Assembly (NCBI RefSeq): GCF_030211955.1
Contig: NZ_JASODI010000017.1
Coordinates: 1-57,738 of the forward strand
DNA from: Corynebacterium frankenforstense
GTDB lineage: Bacteria; Actinomycetota; Actinomycetes; Mycobacteriales; Mycobacteriaceae
Reading direction: 5' to 3'
Length of the DNA: 57,738 bases
The notes below the pieces were generated by a model that was not told the DNA's origin, did no database searches, and saw only the letters and a list, made by a program, of their open reading frames with translations. The translations under genes were made by a program, and so were the position numbers. Within the stretch, counting starts at the first letter, position 1. Each line of letters begins with the position of its first letter. Positions 1 through 8,642 of the stretch are shown one piece after another.

Positions 1-423
1 GATCCGACGATGGGTCTTAATGCCTGGCTGACCGGTGTGCACGCGGATTGTTCGGGTCCGTCGTCGACGACGAAGACGCCTGCCACCCAGTTCGAGCACC
101 GCATCCCCCATGGGCAGGGTGGGCCCACCGCGTTGGATAACGCCTCGAGGCTCTCCCAGTACTGGCACAACCTGAAGACCGACGGGCAGGTGAAATACCT
201 CCATGACCCGGTGTCGGGCATGACGATCTGGTTGCTGCCGAACAACATCTTCCAGGTAAGCGTCCCGGACGGTCCTCTGACTCCGGGTGGTGCGCGTCTT
301 GCGATGACGGTCGCGGAGCATCGCCGGGAGGCCGAGGAGCGGGCGAGGGTGCGTGGTGAGGCGAATCGGGCGGCCTATAACGAGGAGATCGGTTACGACC
401 CGGAAGCACCTGTGCCGTTCTGA
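1..423 (+). CDS. HNH endonuclease domain protein, C-terminal part
   Basis: The reading frame is open from the first base of the window (codons gat-ccg-acg-atg), so the gene begins upstream and only its last 140 codons are present. The visible part carries an HNH nuclease core: EHRIPHGQGG, then the Asn of LDNASRL, then WHNLKT, the arrangement seen in actinobacterial DUF222/HNH proteins. These are usually 400-550 aa and often present in several copies per genome. The biological role of the family is poorly known; nuclease activity is inferred from the fold only. The C-terminus after the HNH core is charged and Arg/Glu rich. The gene converges on the ABC transporter pair to its right. The internal ATG at position 10 is not a convincing start because it would cut the domain. 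Confidence 0.8.
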   Translation, partial: DPTMGLNAWLTGVHADCSGPSSTTKTPATQFEHRIPHGQGGPTALDNASRLSQYWHNLKTDGQVKYLHDPVSGMTIWLLPNNIFQVSVPDGPLTPGGARLAMTVAEHRREAEERARVRGEANRAAYNEEIGYDPEAPVPF

Positions 424-497
424 GCCGATCCCGTTCCAATGGCCCCTGCCCGGCGACGTCTGCGGCCGGCTGAGGGGAAGCACCGCGCAACCGTGGG

Positions 498-520
498 GTC
501 GGTCGCCGACGGCGACCGAC
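498..520. terminator. GC-rich hairpin between convergent genes
   Basis: A perfect 10-bp inverted repeat (GTCGGTCGCC, loop GAC, GGCGACCGAC) lies between the stop of the HNH gene and the stop of the convergent ABC gene. No T-tract follows on either strand, so it is a terminator-like hairpin by position and shape only. Confidence 0.45.
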
Positions 521-555
521 GGGACGTCGGAAATTGAAGGAGAGGAGGGGAGCGG

Positions 556-2133
556 TCAGTGACCCGGACGATGAGGAGTCGCCTTGGGGCGGCCGGCGAT
601 CTCGAGCACGTCGTCGACGTGGACGAGGGCGCTGCGGCGGTGCGCGACGACGATAACGGTGACGTTCTTCAGGCGCGCGAGCATATCCGTCAGCTCCTTC
701 TGGCCGAGCGCGTCCTGGTGGCTCGTGGCCTCGTCGAGGATCAGGATCCGCGGCGAACGCGCGAGCACCCGGGCGAGGCCGACGCGCTGCTGCTGGCCGC
801 CGGAGAGTTCCTCGGCCTGGGCGTCGAGGGCGATCTCGCGGGCGTGCGCGGCGACGAGGGCACGGCGGGCGTCCTCCTCGCCAAGGTCGGGCTGACCCAT
901 GCGCAGGTTCTCGAGCACGCTGCCGCGCAGGATCGCCGGCGACTGCTCGACGAGCCCGACCGCGGAACGCAGCTGGCGGGTGGCGACCTGCCGGACGTCG
1001 ACCTCGCCGTCGGCGCCCGTGAGCACCACGCGGCCAGCCTGCGGGTCCAGCTGACGCACGAGGGCCGAGACCAGTGTAGACTTGCCGCCGCCCGAGGGGC
1101 CGACGACGCCGAGGCTGCCGCCGGCGGGCACCTCCAACGAGAGATCCGCGACGATCGGGCCGTGTCCATAGCCCAGCGAGACCGACTCGAGGCGCAGGCC
1201 GAGGGGTCCGGCGGGAAGCGGGCGGGGATCCTCGGGCTCGGGGATCTCGACGGGTCGGTCGAGCTCGTCAAAGTAACGGCGCGCGGAGCCGAGGGTGATC
1301 GGCAGGATGCGCGCGAAGCCCTCGACACCGTCGAAGACGGGACCGAGCGCGAGCACGACGGCGGCCGCGGTCAGGCTGCCGGTCGCCCACCACATCAGCC
1401 CGGCGCCGAGCCAGGGCCAGATGGTCGCCAGACCACGGCGCAGGCCGTTGACCACGCCCGTCGCGGTGACGTCGCGGGACAGCCGGTCCTCGACCTCGGC
1501 GAGGCCGCGCAGGCGGGCCGGCCCGGCGCCCAGCGAGGCGATCTCCTCGCGGCCGCGGGCGTCCTCGCTCATGCGCTGGGCGATCTCACCGCGCAGCGCG
1601 GACTCCGCGCCGCGGCGGCGGATGAACGGCAACGCCCAACCGAGCGCGAGGCAGGCGACGAGCACCACGACGGCACCCGCACCCGCCGCCGGGTCGACGA
1701 CGGCCCAGATGAGCGCGGCGACGGTGGCGATGGCCGCACAGATGGTCGGCGAGATCGTGTGGGCGAAGAAGACCTCGATGACGCCGATGTCGCGGGTGGC
1801 GACCGCCATCACCCGCCCGCCGGCGGCCCCGCCGGGCGCGGCACCGCGGGCGACCAGCGCGTCGTAGAGGCCGACGCGCATGTCCGCGAGCAGGCGGAAC
1901 GCCGCCGAGTGGCCGCAGACCTGCTCGGCCCAGCGGCAGCCGGCGCCCACCAGGGCGAAGAAGACCATGCCGAGGATGAAGCCGCCGAGGCCGAAGTCCG
2001 GGCGCGTCGAGTAAACCCACGCCGGGAAGATGATCAGCCCCGCGGTGCCGGACTGGGAGAGGACACGGAAGACGGAGCAGGCGGACAGCCGCCCGCCGGC
2101 GCGGGTGGCCAGACGGAGAAGTCGGGCGATCAT
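556..2133 (-). CDS. ABC transporter half-molecule, permease-ATPase fusion (second subunit)
   Basis: A 525-residue half-transporter with an N-terminal membrane domain and a C-terminal ATPase. The ATPase motifs are complete: Walker A GPSGGGKST, signature LSGGQQQR, Walker B ILILDEAT followed by an H-loop His (VVAHR). Its ATG overlaps the TGA of the upstream ABC gene by one base (TGATG), so the two are translationally coupled and probably form a heterodimer. The architecture resembles IrtAB/CydDC-type exporters-fold pairs. The DtxR-like box ahead of the operon favours an iron or siderophore role over a CydDC role, and there is no cydAB nearby. The substrate cannot be read from sequence. The long plus-strand frame through this gene is a shadow. 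Confidence 0.85.
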   Translation of the reverse strand: MIARLLRLATRAGGRLSACSVFRVLSQSGTAGLIIFPAWVYSTRPDFGLGGFILGMVFFALVGAGCRWAEQVCGHSAAFRLLADMRVGLYDALVARGAAPGGAAGGRVMAVATRDIGVIEVFFAHTISPTICAAIATVAALIWAVVDPAAGAGAVVVLVACLALGWALPFIRRRGAESALRGEIAQRMSEDARGREEIASLGAGPARLRGLAEVEDRLSRDVTATGVVNGLRRGLATIWPWLGAGLMWWATGSLTAAAVVLALGPVFDGVEGFARILPITLGSARRYFDELDRPVEIPEPEDPRPLPAGPLGLRLESVSLGYGHGPIVADLSLEVPAGGSLGVVGPSGGGKSTLVSALVRQLDPQAGRVVLTGADGEVDVRQVATRQLRSAVGLVEQSPAILRGSVLENLRMGQPDLGEEDARRALVAAHAREIALDAQAEELSGGQQQRVGLARVLARSPRILILDEATSHQDALGQKELTDMLARLKNVTVIVVAHRRSALVHVDDVLEIAGRPKATPHRPGH

Positions 2134-3716
2134 CAGTGGGCCTCCTCGCTGGAACGGGCCGCGTCCAGGAACGCGGCGGGGTCGGTCAGCTCGCCGTCGA
2201 CGACGGCGACCACGGCGTCGGCGTCCGCGGTCTCGCTGACCCGGTGGGTGACCTCGATGATCGTGGCCCCCGTCGACTTCGCCGTCGCGCGCACCGCGGC
2301 GGCGGTGTCCCAGTCGAGGTTCGCGGTCGGCTCATCGAGGAGCAGCACGCCGGCGCCCTGCAGCAGGCCGCGGGCGATGGCCACTCGGACGGTCTCGCCG
2401 CCCGAGAGTGCGCGGCGCTCGGAGATCGGCTGGTCGAGGTCGAAGTCGAGCCCGACGGCCTCGGCGACCTCGCGAAGACGGGCCGGAGGGTACCCGTGAC
2501 CTGAAAGATCGAGGTTCTCCGCGAGCGTCCCGGTGAAGAGCACCGGCCGCTGCGGGACGTAGCAGCACACGGCGGCGAGCTCCTCGCGGGAGACCGCCCG
2601 GCCGCCGACGAGGACCTCGCCCTCGACGGACAGCAGGCCCCCGAGAGCGAGCAGCAGAGTCGACTTGCCCGACCCGCTCGGCCCCACCACGGCGAGGTGC
2701 GAACCGGCGGGAACGTGCAGGTCAGAGACCCCGAGCACGGTCCGGTCGCCGCGGACGACGCACAGGTCACCCACGGTGACGGAGGGCGCGGCGGCGAGCT
2801 GCGGGACGTCGACAATCTCGGGCTGCGGAGCGCTGCCGAGCAGCGCGCGGATCTTGCGCAGCGAGGCCTTGCCGGACGCACCCGTGTAGAACGTGCGGCC
2901 CATGTCGTTGACCGGCACGATGACCAGGCGCGCGAGCAGAACGCAGGCCAGCGCCTGGGCGGGGGAGAAGGCCCCCGAGCGCAGGAGGAAGAGCCCCGAG
3001 GCGGCGGCGACGGTCATCGTGGCCAGGCCGAACGCGCCGTCGGTGACCAGGATCATGACCTGGTTGCGGTAGAGCAGCCCCATGACCTTGCTGCGCATGT
3101 GCTCGGCGAGCCCGGCGATCTGGGCGCGGCGCTGCGCGGTCGCATTCAGGATCAGCGCGCTGCGCAGGCTGCGCACGCCCGCGAGGAACGCCCCGGCCAG
3201 CATGCCCGAGGACCGCCCGTAGGCGGCGCCGGCGCCCTTGAGACCGCGCACGGCCCAGGCGACCAGGAGCGGCACCATCAATGTAGTGAGGAGCAACAAA
3301 TCGGCCACGGGCCACGAGAGTCCCAGCCCGATCAGGAGGAGGACGCACAGCGGGGCGACGGCGGCGGCGACGAGGGGCCCGAGGAAGGTGACCGTGTAGA
3401 CGGAGGACTTCTCGGCGGCCTCGGTCGCGGCCTGGATGAGATCGGCGTCGTCGTCGCGGTCCAGCTCGAGGTTCGCGGCGGCGAGCTCGGTGCGCCAGCG
3501 TCGTTCCTGGGCGGCGCGCAGGCGGTCCGGCAGGACCTGTTCGAGCGCGGCCATCACCACGCCAAGCGCCAGGACGAAGACCGCGACGGCCACGCGGGTC
3601 GGGTCGGCACCGTGGTCGATTATCGACGCGCCGGTGAGGATGACGCCGCCGAGCGCGGTGATGCGCGCAGTGATGACTCCGGCGAGGAGCCATCCGAAAG
3701 TAGGAATGTCGTGCAC
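2133..3716 (-). CDS. ABC transporter half-molecule, permease-ATPase fusion (first subunit)
   Basis: Membrane domain followed by an ATPase domain with Walker A VGPSGSGKSTL, signature LSGGETVRVAIARG, Walker B VLLLDEPT and a switch His (EVTHRV). It is the first gene of a two-gene operon with the next ABC subunit. I place the start at the GTG at 3716 (527 aa): a TACACT -10 box ends 7 nt before it, the spacing seen at many leaderless starts in this window, and the peptide from there (VHDIPTFGWLL) enters the first membrane segment directly. A longer frame opens at a GTG at 3818 (also preceded by a TAATAC box) but adds 34 Arg-rich residues and would put the DtxR-like box inside the gene. Probable iron/siderophore-linked transport is an inference from that box. 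Confidence 0.8.
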   Translation of the reverse strand: MHDIPTFGWLLAGVITARITALGGVILTGASIIDHGADPTRVAVAVFVLALGVVMAALEQVLPDRLRAAQERRWRTELAAANLELDRDDDADLIQAATEAAEKSSVYTVTFLGPLVAAAVAPLCVLLLIGLGLSWPVADLLLLTTLMVPLLVAWAVRGLKGAGAAYGRSSGMLAGAFLAGVRSLRSALILNATAQRRAQIAGLAEHMRSKVMGLLYRNQVMILVTDGAFGLATMTVAAASGLFLLRSGAFSPAQALACVLLARLVIVPVNDMGRTFYTGASGKASLRKIRALLGSAPQPEIVDVPQLAAAPSVTVGDLCVVRGDRTVLGVSDLHVPAGSHLAVVGPSGSGKSTLLLALGGLLSVEGEVLVGGRAVSREELAAVCCYVPQRPVLFTGTLAENLDLSGHGYPPARLREVAEAVGLDFDLDQPISERRALSGGETVRVAIARGLLQGAGVLLLDEPTANLDWDTAAAVRATAKSTGATIIEVTHRVSETADADAVVAVVDGELTDPAAFLDAARSSEEAH

Positions 3717-3735
3717 GGAAATCAGTGTAACCTTA
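3717..3735 (-). promoter_or_regulatory. Leaderless promoter with DtxR-like box
   Basis: On the minus strand a TACACT -10 box (3729-3724) sits inside TAAGGTTACACTGATTT. Aligned to the DtxR consensus TWAGGTTAGSCTAACCTWA, the TAAGGTTA half matches completely and the other half is weak (about 12 of 19). A box overlapping the -10 would block transcription when iron is plentiful. The upstream 3739-4030 stretch has no gene; it holds a GTCAC-A-GTGAC inverted repeat at about 3812-3824 and a second possible -10 (TAATAC). Confidence 0.5.
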
Positions 3736-4030
3736 GTTCCGCCAAGCTCCGTAACGGCACTCCGGCGCGGTGGCGTTCGGCGGCGTCCGTGTCCGGAGAT
3801 TTTGTTCATTATTGTCACAGTGACGTATTATGGTTGAGTTCCCGGTCATGGGAAAGTGGGGCGTAAGGGGCGGTTTTCGGGGCATCCGGGAGATTGACGA
3901 CGTCTCGGTGGCCGGCGCGGGCGGTCCCGTGTCGGGTCGGCGGGCTCGAGGGATTGCGGTGAGGTCTCGGGGCGGATGGGATGGAGCGAGGCGCGACTGA
4001 GGCGGGCGGGAGCGCGTTGAGTGCCGGCGT

Positions 4031-5294
4031 TCAGTGCCCGGAATGCCGGCAGGCGCCAATCACCGCACGTAGAAGACCCACTCTCCATAATGGTCCGATA
4101 ATGTACATTATGTCATTTCGGCTTGGTGGCCGCTCTCCGCCCAGCACCATGACCGTCACCACGATCTGCGGGATGACGGTGACGGCCAGATACGCCGGGA
4201 CCGTCGCAAGGCCCAGCATCCGCACCAGAGCCGAGAACGCGGCCCCGCCGGCCATCTGGATGAAGAAGAACAGTCCCGCGGCCACGCCCGGGTAGTCGAG
4301 CTCGAGGCCCAACAGGCCCGCCTGGGTGAACGGGATCGTCGCCCCGACGCCGATGAAGGTGACCGCCATCGCCACGACGACGGGCACGGGGCGCTGCGTG
4401 ACACCGAGCGCCGCGAGCACGAGCGCGCCGGCGACGCCCACCGCGCCGGGGCCCAGCCCGCGGACGACCGCCCGGGAGGCGTCGGAGGAACGCTTAACCA
4501 GCATGCTGCCCGAGAGATACCCGAGCGCCGGCACGGCCATCAGCGCCCCGTAGGCCACCGGCGACTGCCCCATCAGGTCCTGCAGGATCGTCGTCGAGGA
4601 GCTGACGAACCCGAAGTAGGTCATCCACACCAGCGATGTCGCGCCCGCGTACCAGCGGAAACTCCCGTTCGTGAGCGCCTGGCCGATGGCCGCGGAGAAC
4701 TGACGCGGCGAGGGCAGGCGCGGGTTGTCCGCCCCTGCCCCGCCGAGCATGAGCATCAGCGGGGACGAGAGCCACGGCGAAGACGGCCAGCACCAGGAAG
4801 AGCGCCCGCCAGTCGAGCACCTGGGCCGCCAGTCCCCCGACCAGCGGCGACAGCGACGGCGTGAGCGAGATGACCATGGACATCGAGGTCAGCAGGCTGA
4901 TCCGGCGGTTGGCCGGGTAGCGGCGCTGCACGATGATCCGGCACAGCACCGTCGTCGACGTCCCGCCCAGGGCCTGCAGGAAGCGGCTGAAACCGAGGAA
5001 TGCGACCGTCGGCGCGAGTGCGGCGAGCACGAAGCCGGCGGCGAAGAGCCCGAGGCCGACGGCCTGCAGGCGGGTCGCGTCGAAGCGGTCCGCGAGCGTG
5101 CCCGAGACGAACATGCTCACCGCGTAACCGACCATGTAGACGGTCAGCGTGGCCTCGACGGCGGCGACCGAGGTGCCCAACTCCCCCGCGATCGCCGTGT
5201 TCGACGGGTTGGCCAGCGTCAGCCCGAGCTGCGGGACCATGACGACCAGGAGCAGGATCCAGGCCGCCTGAGGCGGTGTGCGGTTCGGGGCCAC
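4031..5294 (-). pseudogene. MFS drug-resistance-type exporter, frameshifted
   Basis: Two adjacent frames together encode one Bcr/CflA-like major facilitator protein. The first half, from GTG 5294 (good Shine-Dalgarno GGGAGG 8 nt upstream), carries helices and a family-type motif region (SGTLADRFDATR). It runs to VFAVALVP and then leaves frame at a run of four G (plus strand 4761-4764). Removing one G gives VALVPLMLMLG and continues smoothly into the second half (TSLVWMTYFGFVSSS and following helices to 4031). The gene is therefore either a recent pseudogene or intact with a homopolymer sequencing error. Intact length would be about 420 aa with some 12 helices, normal for the family. The substrate is unknown. 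Confidence 0.75.
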
Positions 5295-5463
5295 GCTGCG
5301 ACCCTCCCTTTGCCGGGAATATGGGACGGGCGTCACACTAGCACCGCGGCGCCGGCGCGAGACCCGCGACCCGCGGGAGGACCCGGGCGCCTCTCCCTGA
5401 CCTCTCCCCTGACTCTCCCCCGGTGTCCGCCGAGCCGAGCGGTCACATTCCGGTGCCGACCGC

Positions 5464-5469
5464 TAAACT
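5464..5469 (+). promoter_or_regulatory. -10 box of leaderless phosphoribosyltransferase gene
   Basis: TAAACT ends 6 nt before the ATG at 5476, and there is no Shine-Dalgarno sequence, so the mRNA should start at or next to the start codon. Confidence 0.55.
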
Positions 5470-5475
5470 GACTGC

Positions 5476-5961
5476 ATGGCTGAAGAGCGCGAGAATCTGA
5501 CCTACGAACGATTCGGGACCGCGGTGCGCGAACTCGCCCGCCAGGTGCTCGAGGAGTACCAACCCGACGTCATCCTCTCCATCGCCCGCGGTGGCCTGCT
5601 CATCGGCGGCGCCCTCGGCTACGCGATGGACATCAAGAACGTCTCGGTGATCAACGTCGAGTTCTACACCGGCGTCAACGAGCGCCTCGAGCAGCCCGTG
5701 ATGCTCCCCCCGACCCCGAAGGCCGTCGACCTGACCGGTATGAAGGTCCTCATCGCCGACGACGTCGCCGACACCGGCGAGACGCTGCGCCTGGTCCAGG
5801 ACTTCTGCGCGGCCACCGTCGCCGAGTCGCGCACCGCGGTCATCTACAAGAAGCCCCACTCGGTCATCGAGCCGGACTTCGTGTGGAAGGAGACCGACCA
5901 GTGGATCAACTTCCCCTGGTCGGTCCTGCCCCCGGTCACCTCGGACGTCGAGAAGCCGTAG
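5476..5961 (+). CDS. Purine-type phosphoribosyltransferase
   Basis: A 161-aa type I phosphoribosyltransferase of the COG2236 kind, which transfers the phosphoribosyl group of PRPP to a purine base (xanthine/guanine/hypoxanthine-like) in salvage. The PRPP-binding loop is VLIADDVADTGETL at about residues 93-106, with the paired acidic residues intact. An upstream ILSIARGGLLIGG loop binds pyrophosphate. The C-terminal INFPWS segment is typical of this group. The exact base cannot be read off. It is monocistronic: its stop lies 4 bp from the stop of the convergent FAD reductase. Confidence 0.85.
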   Translation: MAEERENLTYERFGTAVRELARQVLEEYQPDVILSIARGGLLIGGALGYAMDIKNVSVINVEFYTGVNERLEQPVMLPPTPKAVDLTGMKVLIADDVADTGETLRLVQDFCAATVAESRTAVIYKKPHSVIEPDFVWKETDQWINFPWSVLPPVTSDVEKP

Positions 5962-5965
5962 CGCC

Positions 5966-7189
5966 TCAAGCGCCCGGCGTGATCCGGTCCTCGAGGTCCG
6001 CCGGGCCGATCTTGCCGGCCTGCGAGTCGGCGATGGTCTCGAGCGCCATGCCCACGGAGTCCCAGGTGTTCCAGTTGAGCACGCCGCGCACCTCGTGGCC
6101 GTCGAGGTAGTAGACCACGGCGGCGGTGTGGGCGTCGTTCCAGAACTCCCGGGTCTGAAGCTGCGTGTCCAGCAGGCCGACGGCCTCGTAGCCGTCGTCG
6201 AAGAGGTCCGAGAAGAACATTGGGGTGTCCGTGTACTCGGTGTGCGTTCCGGCCATGTTCGCCCCGGCCGTCTTGCCGGTGCCGCCGGCGCCCACCACGT
6301 GCTCCACGCGGCGGCGCCCGAAGAGCCCGTCCGGGAAGGCGGCGATGTCGCCGGCCGCCCAGACGTCGACGGCGCTGGTCGCCATGGTCGCGTCCACGCG
6401 CACCCCGCCCGCGGCGGTCTCCAGGCCCGCGTCGGCCGCCAGCTCGACGGCGGGTTCCGCGCCCAGGGCGAGCACCACGACGTCGGCAATCACCGTGCGT
6501 CCGTCCTCGGCGAGGACGGTCGGGCGCTCGGGGTCGGCGACGTCAATCTTCTCCGCGCGGAAGCCGGACTCGAGGGTGATCCCCTTGCCGCCGTAGACCT
6601 CGGAGACGTGCGTGGCGATCGAGTCGGGCAGCATGTGGGCGAGCAGCTTATCGTCCGGGAAGCAGAGCGTGACCTCGGCGCCGACGGCGCACAGCCCCGC
6701 CGCGAGCTCGGAGCCGATGTAGCCGCCGCCGACGACGGCGACCTCGGTGCCCTCGCTGACCAGCGAGCGCAGGGCGACAAAGTCCTCGGTCTCGCGCAGC
6801 GTGAGCACGCGCGGGCTCTCCGGCTGTCCCGGCAGGCGCCGCGCCCGGGAGCCGGTGGCCAGCAGGAGCCGGCCGTAGGAGATCTCGCGCCCCTCGACGG
6901 TGACGGTGTGGCGCTGCGGGTCCAGCGCGGTTGCGCGCGCGTCATTGACGACGGTCGCGCCCGTGCGCTCGGTGCCCAGGTAGACGTCGGCGAGTTCCTT
7001 GTCGGGGTTCATCCAGAGCGTCTTCGAGAGCGCCGGGCGGCCCACCGGCGGGTGCTGCGAGCCGTTGACGACGAGCACCTCGGTTTCGGGGGCGGCGTCG
7101 AGGATGGCGCGGACGGCGGCGTCGGCTGCCTCGCCCCCGCCGACGATGACGTGCGGGTAGGAGTCCTTCAGCTGTGAGACATCGGTCAT
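5966..7189 (-). CDS. AIF/ferredoxin-reductase-type FAD-dependent oxidoreductase
   Basis: 407 aa with two Rossmann folds. The FAD site is HVIVGGGEAADAAV near the N-terminus, the NAD(P) site is VAVVGGGYIGSELAAGL in the middle, and the second FAD contact is VDVWAAGDIAAFPDG. The C-terminal 90 residues (FWNDAHTAAVVYYL, RGVLNWNTW) match the dimerisation domain of AIF-like reductases rather than lipoamide dehydrogenases, and no redox CxxxxC is seen. It probably passes electrons from NAD(P)H to a small redox partner, but no ferredoxin gene lies next to it. A leaderless promoter (TACACT 7 nt before ATG 7189) lies mostly within the short gap to the upstream methyltransferase stop. Confidence 0.8.
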   Translation of the reverse strand: MTDVSQLKDSYPHVIVGGGEAADAAVRAILDAAPETEVLVVNGSQHPPVGRPALSKTLWMNPDKELADVYLGTERTGATVVNDARATALDPQRHTVTVEGREISYGRLLLATGSRARRLPGQPESPRVLTLRETEDFVALRSLVSEGTEVAVVGGGYIGSELAAGLCAVGAEVTLCFPDDKLLAHMLPDSIATHVSEVYGGKGITLESGFRAEKIDVADPERPTVLAEDGRTVIADVVVLALGAEPAVELAADAGLETAAGGVRVDATMATSAVDVWAAGDIAAFPDGLFGRRRVEHVVGAGGTGKTAGANMAGTHTEYTDTPMFFSDLFDDGYEAVGLLDTQLQTREFWNDAHTAAVVYYLDGHEVRGVLNWNTWDSVGMALETIADSQAGKIGPADLEDRITPGA

Positions 7190-7196
7190 GGGACCG

Positions 7197-7202
7197 AGTG
7201 TA
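7197..7202 (-). promoter_or_regulatory. -10 box of leaderless FAD reductase gene
   Basis: TACACT on the minus strand ends 7 nt before the ATG at 7189; there is no ribosome-binding site in the 21-bp gap to the upstream gene. Confidence 0.5.
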
Positions 7203-7210
7203 GGCGCACC

Positions 7211-8506
7211 TCAGCGCCGGCCGCGGCGGTGGCGGTGCACGGCGGTCAGCTGCACCAGGTCGAGCATGCCGAGGTCGACGAGCGCGCGGCGCAGCGCGAA
7301 CTGGTAGCGCCACAGACGCCGGAAGACGGCGTCGAAGCCCTCGGCGGCGGCCTCGCGGTGGTGCGCGGCGAAGGTCTCCTCCTGCAGGCGCAGGGTCTCG
7401 CCGAGGTGCGAACCGAGGTGACGCTCGGCGAGGACGCGCAGCGCCGAGCCGCGATCGAAGCGTCGGTAGAGGTCGGTCAGCAGCGGGTAATCGAGCGCGG
7501 GCCACAGGTAGGCGCGCAGCGGGTCGAGCGCGCGGCGGGCCGTCGCCGTGGTCTTGTCGGTGGCCACCACGGTCTGCATGGCCAGGCGCCCGCCGGGGGC
7601 GAGCAGGTGGTCGACGGCGGTGAGGAAGGGCGGGCGGTCCCTGGCGGAGAGCTGCTCGTAGCGCTCGACGGAGACGACGGCGTCGTAGCGGCCGCGCCAG
7701 CCGACGGGCACGGCGGAGTCGATGAGCTCGGTGGCCACGGAGTCACGCACGCCGGCCAGGGTGAGCTGCTCGACGGTGGCCTCGAGGTGGGCGCGGTCGG
7801 CGGTGAGCGTGTCGACGGTCGCGCGGCGCTCGGCGGCGGCGACGGCGAGCGTCGAGCCGGTGCCCGGGTACTCCAGCAGATGGGTGCCGGGGTGGCAGTC
7901 CACGGCGTCGAGCAGGAGCTCGAGCGCGCCGCGCTGGGCGGGGCCGAGGTCCGGGCGGGCGACGTCGACGGGCGCGGAGTGCTCGGTGACGTCGACGAAG
8001 TGGCGGGCGGGCTCGTCGCCGTGCCCGGCGCCGCGCACGAAGGACTCCACGGCGGTGCGCACGGTCGTCGGCACCCCGGAGCTGAAGGCGCCCGCGGCGA
8101 AGGTGACCTGGTCGCCGGAGCTGAACTTGACCAGCTCGGCAGGCAGCTCGGCGCCCTGGTAGTCGCCGGGCTCGACGCGGGGGCGCGCGCCAACGGCCGG
8201 GCGGTAGCCGGCCGAGACCAGGGCGCGCAGGACGGACGAGAGGTCGTCGGCGCGCCACTCCCCCGCCATAAAGGACTCGGCCAGCCCCAGCCAGCCGGAG
8301 GCGCCCAGGCGGGCGAAGAGCTCCTCGTGCTCGACGACGAGGTCCGGGGAGCCGGCGGGGTCGAGGGAGAGGCCGGCCTTCGCGCAGGCGTCGGCGAAGC
8401 GCGCCTCCGCGCGGCGGGCCCGGATGCGGGCGGCGGTGCCGAGGGGGACGCGGGCGACCCCGGGCCAGCGGCCGGGGTCGATGCTCTCGAAATGCTCGCT
8501 CGTCAT
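7211..8506 (-). CDS. Cyclopropane-fatty-acyl-phospholipid-synthase-like methyltransferase, diverged
   Basis: 431 aa with the two-part build of CFA synthases: an N-terminal lipid-binding-like domain (WLGLAESFMAGEW, DLSSVLRALV) and a C-terminal SAM methyltransferase domain. Family marks include VVSVERYEQL, FLTAVDHLLAPGGRLAMQTVV and DPLRAYLWPALDYP. It is diverged where it counts. The SAM motif I, normally LEIGCGWGG-like, is LEYPGTGSTLA. The usual C-terminal WxYYLxxCEAGF segment, which carries catalytic residues, reads WRYQFALRRALVDL. Membrane-lipid methylation is the family role; whether this protein still catalyses it is doubtful. It is divergently transcribed from ndh. Confidence 0.7.
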   Translation of the reverse strand: MTSEHFESIDPGRWPGVARVPLGTAARIRARRAEARFADACAKAGLSLDPAGSPDLVVEHEELFARLGASGWLGLAESFMAGEWRADDLSSVLRALVSAGYRPAVGARPRVEPGDYQGAELPAELVKFSSGDQVTFAAGAFSSGVPTTVRTAVESFVRGAGHGDEPARHFVDVTEHSAPVDVARPDLGPAQRGALELLLDAVDCHPGTHLLEYPGTGSTLAVAAAERRATVDTLTADRAHLEATVEQLTLAGVRDSVATELIDSAVPVGWRGRYDAVVSVERYEQLSARDRPPFLTAVDHLLAPGGRLAMQTVVATDKTTATARRALDPLRAYLWPALDYPLLTDLYRRFDRGSALRVLAERHLGSHLGETLRLQEETFAAHHREAAAEGFDAVFRRLWRYQFALRRALVDLGMLDLVQLTAVHRHRRGRR

Positions 8507-8596
8507 GACGTGTCAGAGGTTACCCGGCGAGAGGCCCGCCACGCGTCCGGCGCGCGCGTGTGACCCCACCGGGGTGTCGCGGGAGTGAGGTGGGTC

Positions 8597-8602
8597 TATC
8601 AT
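8597..8602 (+). promoter_or_regulatory. -10 box of ndh
   Basis: TATCAT lies in the 136-bp gap between the divergent methyltransferase and ndh genes. The predicted transcript start near 8609 gives a short leader that holds the AGAGGAG ribosome-binding site at 8627-8633. Confidence 0.5.
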
Positions 8603-8642
8603 TACGCCGTGCATGAAAGCTGAACCAGAGGAGCATTGCCGC

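Noticed and set aside
1..423. The HNH gene fragment as part of a mobile element or prophage.
   Set aside because: DUF222/HNH genes are ordinary chromosomal genes in Actinobacteria. No integrase, repeat or phage gene is next to it; only the edge of the window truncates it.
521..541. The string gggacgtcggaaat plus gaagga recurs (20 of 21) at 23154-23174.
   Set aside because: One copy is noncoding and the other lies in the low-complexity tail of the helicase. A single short match without flanking similarity is compatible with chance in 57 kb.
559..2499. A very long plus-strand open frame opposite the ABC genes (and similar ones opposite ndh/thiD and opposite 54546-57686).
   Set aside because: GC-rich genes produce long antisense frames. 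The predicted proteins are low-complexity Arg/Ala/Gly/Asp with no recognisable domain, while the minus strand encodes well-conserved proteins.
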